IMG/VR virus record: IMGVR_UViG_3300042388_000219
Span: 1-26,556 of that record
Origin: a virus
Length of the DNA stretch: 26,556 nt
Strand: one strand, 5' to 3'
Part shown: one piece after another, positions 20,693 through 26,556 of the stretch
How the letters are laid out: each line of letters opens with the position of its first letter
Numbering within the stretch: the first letter of the stretch is position 1
Made by a program: the position numbers and the translations under genes
Notes under the pieces: model-generated
The model's input: the letters and a program-made list of their open reading frames with translations, nothing else
The model's database searches: none
Told to the model about the DNA's origin: nothing

Positions 20693-21059
20693 TCAATAAT
20701 CGCGCGTTACGCTCGGCTAATTCGGCCTGTTGGTTGCGGTAGGCGTTACGCTTTGCAGGGTCGCTGTGTATCGCCTCTGCCCGCTCCATTGCCGTCTTAA
20801 TCCGATCTTCCGTTATGCGATCCTGAATGTTCCTTGGCTTCTGACTGAGAAGGTCATTGCCCACAACTTGCAGGTTGTGCTCTTTGTTTATCTGGTTCCA
20901 CCGCGTTTTGCTTTCCACCATTTCGCCCGTTACCGGGTGCTTTAGTGGTTTGCCGAAACTATCCTGATGAACTGCTGGAACTTCCGTCTTTGCTGGCTCA
21001 ACATTCAGCTCAATAAAGACTTTGTTTTCCTTGTCCCATCGGTACAGTTTCCGCGACAT
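20676..21059 (-). CDS. Small conserved phage protein upstream of scaffold
   Basis: This 127-residue protein starts at ATG 21059; the ribosome-binding site is weak (TTAGG almost touching the start). The sequence contains SFGKPLKHPVTGEMVESKTRWNQ and INKEHNLQVVGNDL. This follows a pattern I recognise in small podovirus proteins between portal and scaffold ('P..dp.tG...dSks.yre..K.hG..e.Gn'). Some of these have an FmdB-like zinc ribbon at the front, but no CxxC is present here. The C-terminus is a charged helix. The function is not known. Confidence 0.6.
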   Translation of the reverse strand: MSRKLYRWDKENKVFIELNVEPAKTEVPAVHQDSFGKPLKHPVTGEMVESKTRWNQINKEHNLQVVGNDLLSQKPRNIQDRITEDRIKTAMERAEAIHSDPAKRNAYRNQQAELAERNARLLNGYKR

Positions 21060-21112
21060 GCCTAATTATGAAATCAAGCTATTTCGTTATTCAAGACATT
21101 TCTAACAGTTTG

Positions 21113-21442
21113 TTATGAATCTAACAGCAGCAGGAGTGCCGCCGCTTCTTCTTCATCCATCTCCACCACTTTCTTCAGCGCCTCAATTCGCTCAGCGTGC
21201 AACCTGTTCACTTCCTTCTTGTATTCCGCTTGGTAAGCATTGAAATCTGGCGCTGCTATTACTTCCGCAATTTTCCGGGAATTTTCCTGAACTTTCCCGA
21301 TTTTTTCCTCTAGTTCCCCGCTAAATTCTAATTGTATCGCATCTTCTTCTTCACGGCGTTTTTTCCACTTGCCACCGGGCAGGTGTTTAATGATGCCGTC
21401 AGCGTCAAAGAACTTAGGATTTAGGAGAAAAAAGAAGCTCAT
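21113..21442 (-). CDS. Small helical protein coupled to the metzincin gene
   Basis: This 109-residue protein starts at ATG 21442, which overlaps the protease stop (ATGA). The N-terminus is hydrophobic and aromatic (MSFFFLLNPKFFDADG) but too broken for a signal peptide. A basic patch (GGKWKKRREEE) is followed by two charged helices with heptad-like spacing (FSGELEEKIGKVQENSRKI; EYKKEVNRLHAERIEALKK) and an end EEEAAALLLLLDS. No family is recognised. Direct coupling to the secreted metalloprotease gene suggests a shared task, perhaps as inhibitor, chaperone or partner, but nothing in the sequence shows which. Confidence 0.55.
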   Translation of the reverse strand: MSFFFLLNPKFFDADGIIKHLPGGKWKKRREEEDAIQLEFSGELEEKIGKVQENSRKIAEVIAAPDFNAYQAEYKKEVNRLHAERIEALKKVVEMDEEEAAALLLLLDS

Positions 21443-22071
21443 CTAAAAGACCTGTAACACGATCGAAGCTGGTTAATATTCTGAGGGTCCCAAATAAAAC
21501 TAAGGTTGTTTGGTAGAAAACTAAGCGCCCCTTGATGCATCAAGGTTGGTGATTGCACATGGTACATGCCTAAAAGGTGCCCCATTTCGTGCGCAAGTAT
21601 GACGGTTGAGTGTTGCTGCCTTGGTAGCCCCGCATCGTTAAAATCGCGCATCTGCCCAATGGCAAGGCTTATGCGCTGACGTGGCGGCATGCAGTAACCT
21701 GAAGCGAGTCCAGCCATAGCATTCACACCATTGAAATTCATGGGTGACACAACATAGAACACAAAATCTACGTTGCGGCGCATGGTTCTATGAAGCGCTG
21801 AATCTCTAATTGCGTATAGCCGCCGTGCTGCGTCCTCGTACCTATCTAGGTTAGGCGCCGGGTCTTGCTTGTAGCGAATATCTTTAAGGCGTAAGAGCGG
21901 CACGCCGTGTGCTGCATGCAGTGCTACCGCCTCAGCTATCGCCGTCTGTACGGTAGCGGGTGAGACGTAGCCCTGCGCCCATTTAGGGCTGCTAAGCACC
22001 ACCACTCTGAAATCATAGGCGTGAGCTACTTGAGCCCAAAGAATGAACAATACCCCAAATATTGCGCGCAC
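21439..22071 (-). CDS. Secreted metzincin-type zinc metalloprotease
   Basis: This 210-residue protein starts at GTG 22071 with GGGG six to seven bases upstream. Residues 1-18 form a Sec signal peptide (MRAIFGVLFILWAQVAHA, cleavage after AHA). Residues 161-171 read HEMGHLLGMYH, the full metzincin zinc motif HExxHxxGxxH, with Glu162 as catalytic base. SPTLMHQ (174-180) provides the Met-turn at Met178, with the usual short spacing. The upstream DFVFYVVSP strand fits the edge-strand region of these enzymes. Only two Cys (127 and 205) are present, possibly paired. There is no propeptide cysteine switch, and the mature enzyme is minimal (about 192 residues). A secreted peptidase in the head cassette is unusual; substrates are unknown. 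Confidence 0.85.
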   Translation of the reverse strand: MRAIFGVLFILWAQVAHAYDFRVVVLSSPKWAQGYVSPATVQTAIAEAVALHAAHGVPLLRLKDIRYKQDPAPNLDRYEDAARRLYAIRDSALHRTMRRNVDFVFYVVSPMNFNGVNAMAGLASGYCMPPRQRISLAIGQMRDFNDAGLPRQQHSTVILAHEMGHLLGMYHVQSPTLMHQGALSFLPNNLSFIWDPQNINQLRSCYRSFR

Positions 22072-22115
22072 GTTCTACCCCATGCGCGATCCTGTTTGCC
22101 CTTGCAGGGGCTTTT

Positions 22116-23687
22116 CTACGTTGTGGCTAGGTTAACAATACATCCATTAGCTGCCGGAGAGGTGTTGTCAGCATCAGCCACGCCAGTAGTGCAGCGAATT
22201 GAAAGGCCAGTACCAAAAAGGAACCCGATAACGCTTGAAGGGTTGTTCTCAGCTCCCGCCGCTATCGGATAAACAAGTGAAGGGGTATCAGCAGACGTTG
22301 CCGCTGTCGCCTTATTGTAGAGCTTTAGGTAAATCGTTGCTCCAGTCGTATTAAAAGCGGAGATATGCGAAAGATATGCGGCGCCAGCAGAGACCACCAC
22401 ACCGGTCGCATTCACATCAAGATTGCGGTAAGGGGTTGCTCCAGCTGTTTTTGAACCTGTAAGCGAGACAGCCCACGCGCCAGACTGCACAGCGGCGGTC
22501 CAGAGCCGTCCGAAAGAATCGCCGCGCAAAAGGAAGTAATCAAGATTAGCAGGGGTGAGCGTTGTTGGGGAATCTACGCGCTGAGCAAGGTTCGCAATTC
22601 CGGTGTCAGTAGCGCCGGGAATCGAGTCTATCGCCTTACCGAGGCTAGTTGCCGCAGTGCCCGGAACCACTGAGGTAATGGTAGTGCTGGCTAGCGTTAC
22701 TGCGTGAGAGGCAATCGCGGGAATAGGCTCCGTTGCTGAATACCCCGCGTTGATTTGAATATTAGCGGTTCCCGAGGTGTACGCCGTCGCACGCACACGG
22801 AAAGAATGTAATCCATTTACGGAAGCTTCCCACGCTCTTCTCGTGTTTGAGATTGTCCCGGATGCCGTCTCGATTGTGTTTGAGTCAAGCCGACACGCCT
22901 GAATTGTTAACCAGTTCGTGCCGTCAACCGTGCCTTCAAAGATGATAGCGACACTTCCGTAAGTACCGCCGATTTGAAAGACAACAGAGTTTTTCCCAGC
23001 CAACGCAACACTAACCGTTTGTCCGTTGGCGGTAATATTTCCAGTAGTAACAACTGGGTCTGCGTATGAAATATCTTGCTCGCCGCTTGGAATGTTGCGG
23101 GTTACTAGGCCGGGGTCGGAAGCTCCGGGAGTGCCAGTCGCAATGTATGCGGCGCGTGAATCGCTTGTGCTACTGGATAACGGACCCTGAATAAAGCTGC
23201 GCGTGACTAGCCCAGACGTACCCGCACCATTGGTTACTGTCGCGCTATCATTAAGAGCAATTATCTGAACTGGCTGCTGCGCGGCATCGTTGTATCCATA
23301 TACGCTTATATATGGGATCCCGTTTTCTGCTGCTGGCCAAGCTGCCCAAGCAGGATTACCTTCGAAAGGGGCAGCTTTTAAAACGCCTATGCCGGTGAAC
23401 TGCCCTTGACTTGTTTCGGTGCCATCCTTGGCCGTGTCTTGCTCAGTCGCGAGCACTACAGGAATGCTTGACGCCTCGGCCTTCTGCCCTAGGCTTGTGG
23501 CTACGCCGCCGAATTCAGCAAGGTTAATATCTTGCGTGGTTCCAGCAGTAGGAGTGCCGGAAGCATCGCAAGGGATTACCTTTTGAAAGCGCTTACCGTC
23601 AATTAGGCTAGATGCCACCGGGATACGCGGCAGCCCAGTATCTAGCGCACTATTGGCAACATCTACGCCATTTGCATCGTCGGTCAT
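22116..23687 (-). CDS. Beta-rich fibre-like virion protein
   Basis: This 523-residue protein starts at ATG 23687 in an ATGA overlap with the portal stop. The sequence is Thr/Ser/Ala/Gly-rich and strand-dominated. Residues about 225-320 contain VVFQIGGTYGSVAIIFEGTVDG, TNWLTIQACR and HSFRVRATAYTSGTANIQI. This pattern (GTyg.v.fEGT.DG.NW ... fRVRa..YtSGTa.v.i) is typical of fibre and receptor-binding domains. The C-terminal ~120 residues (LSHISAFNTTGATIYLKLYN; GFLFGTGLSIRCTTGVADAD) form a second domain found in phage appendage proteins. It is probably a head or tail fibre. An adhesin-like gene between portal and scaffold is not the most common arrangement. No chaperone is seen. Confidence 0.65.
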   Translation of the reverse strand: MTDDANGVDVANSALDTGLPRIPVASSLIDGKRFQKVIPCDASGTPTAGTTQDINLAEFGGVATSLGQKAEASSIPVVLATEQDTAKDGTETSQGQFTGIGVLKAAPFEGNPAWAAWPAAENGIPYISVYGYNDAAQQPVQIIALNDSATVTNGAGTSGLVTRSFIQGPLSSSTSDSRAAYIATGTPGASDPGLVTRNIPSGEQDISYADPVVTTGNITANGQTVSVALAGKNSVVFQIGGTYGSVAIIFEGTVDGTNWLTIQACRLDSNTIETASGTISNTRRAWEASVNGLHSFRVRATAYTSGTANIQINAGYSATEPIPAIASHAVTLASTTITSVVPGTAATSLGKAIDSIPGATDTGIANLAQRVDSPTTLTPANLDYFLLRGDSFGRLWTAAVQSGAWAVSLTGSKTAGATPYRNLDVNATGVVVSAGAAYLSHISAFNTTGATIYLKLYNKATAATSADTPSLVYPIAAGAENNPSSVIGFLFGTGLSIRCTTGVADADNTSPAANGCIVNLATT

Positions 23688-26077
23688 TCGTCAATGTCGC
23701 GGTGCTCCGCGCCTTCTATTTGACCGGTCATCCCGCGTACTACTTTTGAGACTCGCGCCTTGGGGCTAGGAATATGAACATTAACGATAGGGGCCTTTGC
23801 TTCACTTGCTGAGGTCTTCTGCGCGTCAGCTAACAGCCTTACCGTTTCAAGCTGCGTATCGCGTGCAAGGCGATTCTCTTCAATGAGCTTCTCACGCTCA
23901 TTTAGCATCGTTGCATACTTCTCAAGCTCAAGGCGCTGCTGCTCGGTGTATTGAACAAACTGCTCTTTGAACTGCTTCAGCTCTTGATCCATGCGGGCCG
24001 CTTCTTGCTTGCCCATCACGTCCTGCGCCTTGATTTGCAGCTCTTGCCCCTTCAGCTCTATTTCTTGGCTTAGCTTCCAGCTCTCAAATTGCAGCTGCTG
24101 TGATTTGAGCTGAAATTCCTGCTGCATCTCGGCTTGCTTAATCTGCGCGTCTTGCCCGAGCTTCATCTGCTCGTTTTGCACGCGCTGCGCGTCATTCTGC
24201 GCCGCCATCATTGCAGGGTCAGGGGGCGGGGGCTGTGGGTTTTGTTTGGCCTGAGCATCAGCATCCTCAATCTGCTGCATCGCACGCTCCCACGCTCCCT
24301 CAAGCTCTCTGCCGGTTCGGAAGGCTCTAGCTGCGAATAAGGCGGATTGTACTACAGGCTGCATCAGCTCAGGTCTATACTCAGAGATTCCTTGAATGCT
24401 CTGAATGAGGCTGGACATCGTGCCGAGGTACTCCATGCGGCGCGCTTGTTCCTCGTCTTCATCTGTCGCGATAGTGGAATCAGTTTCTATGTCCACCTTG
24501 AAAGTTCTTAAACGGTCATCTCTTAGCAGCGCCAAGGCTTCCGGGTACTGCGCTTGCTCGTCTTCTGGGAACTCGTAAGCGTTCACCATGAGCGCGATTG
24601 TCTCATCGCTGAACAGCCCAGGTTCAAAGGTGATTTGCGTGGCCTTGCTTATCAGCTCCTTACAAAAGCGCTGGACGTCAGCTTGCTTCTTTGCAGCCTT
24701 AAGCATGGTCCATTTAGACTTCCGCTGCACTGCTGCGGCTGTCTCGTTCGGATCTGTGCCGCCTCGCACAATGTCAGGAATTCCGGTAAGCGCGTCAATC
24801 TGAGTGATGAGGTTCTGCTGATGCTGCCAGAGTGGCCCGAGCGCGTTAACTGCCTGGTCGAACGGGAACCAGTTAATCGCACCAGCAAGGCCGCCCTTCT
24901 CCTGCATAAACTGCGCCCACTGCTTCACGGGCCATGTTTGACCGTCAGGTAAGCGGAGCATGCTCTTTAGGTCATCGCCCAGGGCTGAGGCGTGCATTCC
25001 TATCACTCGAATGCACTCAACCAGGCTGCTGATGCGCTTGGTCACGTAGTCTAGTTCTGACGCTAAGCGCTCGTAAATCTTGTAATCTGGTGTGGGGTAT
25101 AGTGTGTCAGTGGTAGTAGTTGCCATTAACGGCATTGGGCAAGGCCAGAAACCTTCAAGCTTCAGCGGGTCAGGAACTTGGTCAAGTGGTGCTTCTTTGT
25201 ATCCCTCTGATACCCATGTGACCATCTTGGTCGACATGTCCCATATCTCGAATATTTCAGCTTGTAAGACTAGCTCTGCCTCATCCTCGGTTAGCTTCTT
25301 CTTCCGCTTCTGTGTGGGGCTAGCTGTTAGTTCTACCTTGTGGCCCACTTCACCGAATCTTTGGCAAAGCTCCTTGCGATTCATGTAACTGCGGCGCGCT
25401 ACCCAGCGAACCTCATACCAATTGCGTGCAGATGAGTGGAAGAAATCGCACCAATGCACGTAGTCAAATATCACGCGCTCAGAGTTGGGCATTACCTGCT
25501 CTGGGGCTGCGGTGCTTTCTGCTGCATCCTCTGTGCCTTCTGCCTCTTCTTGCTCAAGCGTTTCTGTCTTCTCGTAGCTCTCGCCTAGCTCATTGCCAGA
25601 GGTTTTATCGTTGTCTGAGTTGGTGCCAAAATCTGCATCGTAGCGCACCCACGCAACACCGCGTCCAGGGAGCAGCCGATCTTCTACGGCTGCATCCATC
25701 ACATAATTGAAGCGGTCCTCTTGGCTGGAGATATGAAAGCTTGCAGCGCGCTCAGCAATCTTGCACGCTAAGCGCCCTATGGGGTCAGCGTCCTTGTGTC
25801 TGCGCTGAACTACTGGGTTGGGTGTTCTCGCGTATAGTAAAGGCTTTTGGATCTGAACATTGCTCCACAACACGTTATACATAACGCGGGAGGCTGGGAG
25901 ATTTGACGTGCCTGTGTCGTTTAGGCTGGAGGCGTTGCGATACTCTTTAACAATGCGCTCGCCGTTACGCTCAAAGCGTTCTTGCTCGTTGCTGTCGCGT
26001 ACATGCGACAACTCTTTAAGCCACTTAAGCACTACCCCTTCAGGGGTATTAGCCTTTACTTGCTTCTTGTCTTGCAT
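23684..26077 (-). CDS. Portal protein, P22-like
   Basis: This 797-residue protein starts at ATG 26077. The front matches P22-type portals: MYNVLWSNVQIQKPLLYART, then helices around RFNYVMDAAVEDRLLPGRGVAWVRYD. Residues about 200-330 hold the wing region (VIFDYVHWCDFFHSSARNW). The stem and crown helices include GIPDIVRGGTDPNETAAAVQ. The last ~180 residues (from about 615) are a Gln-rich coiled coil after PQPPPPDPAMMAAQ, as in the long alpha-helical barrel that extends into the head. Function: the dodecameric portal through which DNA is packaged and ejected. The gene follows terminase and precedes the head genes. The start lies directly after a hairpin that holds its AAGG site in the loop. Confidence 0.9.
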   Translation of the reverse strand: MQDKKQVKANTPEGVVLKWLKELSHVRDSNEQERFERNGERIVKEYRNASSLNDTGTSNLPASRVMYNVLWSNVQIQKPLLYARTPNPVVQRRHKDADPIGRLACKIAERAASFHISSQEDRFNYVMDAAVEDRLLPGRGVAWVRYDADFGTNSDNDKTSGNELGESYEKTETLEQEEAEGTEDAAESTAAPEQVMPNSERVIFDYVHWCDFFHSSARNWYEVRWVARRSYMNRKELCQRFGEVGHKVELTASPTQKRKKKLTEDEAELVLQAEIFEIWDMSTKMVTWVSEGYKEAPLDQVPDPLKLEGFWPCPMPLMATTTTDTLYPTPDYKIYERLASELDYVTKRISSLVECIRVIGMHASALGDDLKSMLRLPDGQTWPVKQWAQFMQEKGGLAGAINWFPFDQAVNALGPLWQHQQNLITQIDALTGIPDIVRGGTDPNETAAAVQRKSKWTMLKAAKKQADVQRFCKELISKATQITFEPGLFSDETIALMVNAYEFPEDEQAQYPEALALLRDDRLRTFKVDIETDSTIATDEDEEQARRMEYLGTMSSLIQSIQGISEYRPELMQPVVQSALFAARAFRTGRELEGAWERAMQQIEDADAQAKQNPQPPPPDPAMMAAQNDAQRVQNEQMKLGQDAQIKQAEMQQEFQLKSQQLQFESWKLSQEIELKGQELQIKAQDVMGKQEAARMDQELKQFKEQFVQYTEQQRLELEKYATMLNEREKLIEENRLARDTQLETVRLLADAQKTSASEAKAPIVNVHIPSPKARVSKVVRGMTGQIEGAEHRDIDE

Positions 26078-26096
26078 GCGTAGCGCCTTGCTACGC
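26078..26096 (-). promoter_or_regulatory. Hairpin presenting the portal ribosome-binding site
   Basis: On the minus strand GCGTAGC-AAGGC-GCTACGC forms a perfect seven-base-pair hairpin that directly touches the portal ATG at 26077. The five-base loop contains AAGG, spaced eight bases from the start codon. The stem would control access to the start region, so translation of the portal gene may depend on unfolding, for example when ribosomes end at the terminase stop 47 bases upstream. The structure is visible in the sequence; the control role is inferred. Confidence 0.6.
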
Positions 26097-26124
26097 GATC
26101 CTAGTTAAGACTCTTGCAGGAGTA

Positions 26125-26556
26125 TTAGATGCGCTCTCTGTTTCGTTCTGTGTGAAGCGCCCAAAGTTCATCAATTGTAGGTTGTTTAAACGCCTTTTCC
26201 AAGGGGATTTCAGCGGGTGGCTTGTCAGTCACCCAGGGACGAGACATCAACGCATAACGACACATTTCATAAAAATGGTCGTCAGCTTGCGTGCAGTCTG
26301 TAGGGTTGTTCAGGTCATGCTGTAGGTTCATCACGGTTTCTAGTTCAAGCTCGCACTCGTCAAACCAGTAAATATCGGGCCTACCGTTCTTGCCTACGAT
26401 GCACTCTCTGAACTGTATCGCGCCCATGACGCGCCTTTGGTCTGCGGTTTGAAAGTGTAACCCGTGCCGCCCGAATAGCTCTTTAAGACTTGGCCCAGTG
26501 CCGCGCTCCTGGCCTATGTCGCCACCTGCTACGCGGTAGATAATAGGGGGGTCTTT
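26125..26556 (-). CDS. terL: Terminase large subunit, C-terminal nuclease part
   Basis: This frame is open from the right edge of the window (26556) to the TAA at 26125-26127, giving 143 residues of a longer protein. An ATG at 26427 is internal and is not the start. The visible part begins IYRVAGGDIGQERGTGP and has RECIVGKNGRPDIYWFDEC, then LNNPTDCTQADDHFYEMCRYALMSRPW. The Asp-Asp-His stretch followed by RYALMSRP is the signature C-terminal end of large terminase nuclease domains (RNase H-like), where the third metal ligand lies. Family role: ATP-driven packaging of DNA into the head through the portal and cutting of the concatemer. The ATPase half is outside the window. Confidence 0.85.
   Translation of the reverse strand, partial: KDPPIIYRVAGGDIGQERGTGPSLKELFGRHGLHFQTADQRRVMGAIQFRECIVGKNGRPDIYWFDECELELETVMNLQHDLNNPTDCTQADDHFYEMCRYALMSRPWVTDKPPAEIPLEKAFKQPTIDELWALHTERNRERI

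Noticed and set aside
21065-21094. Promoter-like pair on the minus strand (TTGAAT and CATAAT, 18 bases apart) upstream of the 127-residue protein gene
   Set aside because: The -10 lies only about five bases before the ATG, so transcription would begin at or after the start codon; the -35 match is weak.
22096-22115. GCCC/GGGC hairpin followed by TTTT on the + strand between the fibre and protease genes
   Set aside because: The stem is about four base pairs, and on the coding (minus) strand no T run follows.
22116-23687. Possible diversity-generating retroelement target in the fibre-like gene
   Set aside because: No reverse transcriptase, template repeat or matching variable repeat is visible in the window.
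1-26556. CRISPR array, insertion sequence or integrase attachment site
   Set aside because: No regularly spaced repeats, transposase or integrase genes, or terminal inverted repeats were seen on reading; the tRNA is intact without an adjacent integrase.

Overview
The window looks like part of a tailed, short-tailed (podovirus-type) bacteriophage genome. It has a terminase large subunit end, a P22-like portal, scaffold, major capsid protein, decoration-like proteins, a P22 gp4-like head-tail adaptor, a putative gp10-like tail protein and a very large internal virion protein with a lytic transglycosylase domain. No tape measure, sheath or tail-tube gene is seen. Sec signal peptides, a soluble transglycosylase domain and strong Shine-Dalgarno sequences fit a Gram-negative host. 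The sequence does not identify the host further. No integrase, repressor, polymerase or separate endolysin is present, so those genes must lie outside the window if they exist.

Left part (1-4957, + strand): the C-terminal end of a phage-type Dam adenine methyltransferase, then a tightly packed run of about 17 small genes, mostly joined by 4-nt start/stop overlaps. Most are unknown. Recognisable ones are a DUF551-like protein, an Acb2/Tad1-hairpin-like protein (predicted cyclic-nucleotide sponge that blocks CBASS/Thoeris-type defence), two Cys-rich zinc-ribbon proteins (one DUF1660-like), two paralogous 'WVAWHPK' proteins and a weakly YopX-like protein. A complete tRNA-Asn(GTT) and a small protein with a phospholipase-A2-like HDxxY motif close the block.

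Right part (4954-26556, - strand, read from right to left): terminase large subunit (partial), portal, a beta-rich fibre-like protein, a secreted metzincin metalloprotease, a small helical protein, a small conserved pre-scaffold protein, scaffold, major capsid protein, decoration-like protein, [terminator], coiled-coil protein, Sec-signal virion-like protein, [terminator], fibre-like protein, small LxGxGxxxQQA protein, adaptor, Ala-rich protein, gp10-like tail protein, two Q/G-rich virion proteins, a coiled-coil protein, the transglycosylase internal virion protein and two small membrane proteins. This is a classic late morphogenesis order from DNA packaging to ejection to possible lysis.

The two blocks converge at 4954-4957, where the stop codons overlap as CTAG with no convincing terminator. 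Most notable are the Acb2-like gene, the signal-peptide-bearing metzincin inside the capsid cassette, a possible antisense-embedded membrane/coiled-coil gene (6047-6217) inside the transglycosylase gene, the PLA2-like protein, and a hairpin that places the portal gene's ribosome-binding site in its loop.
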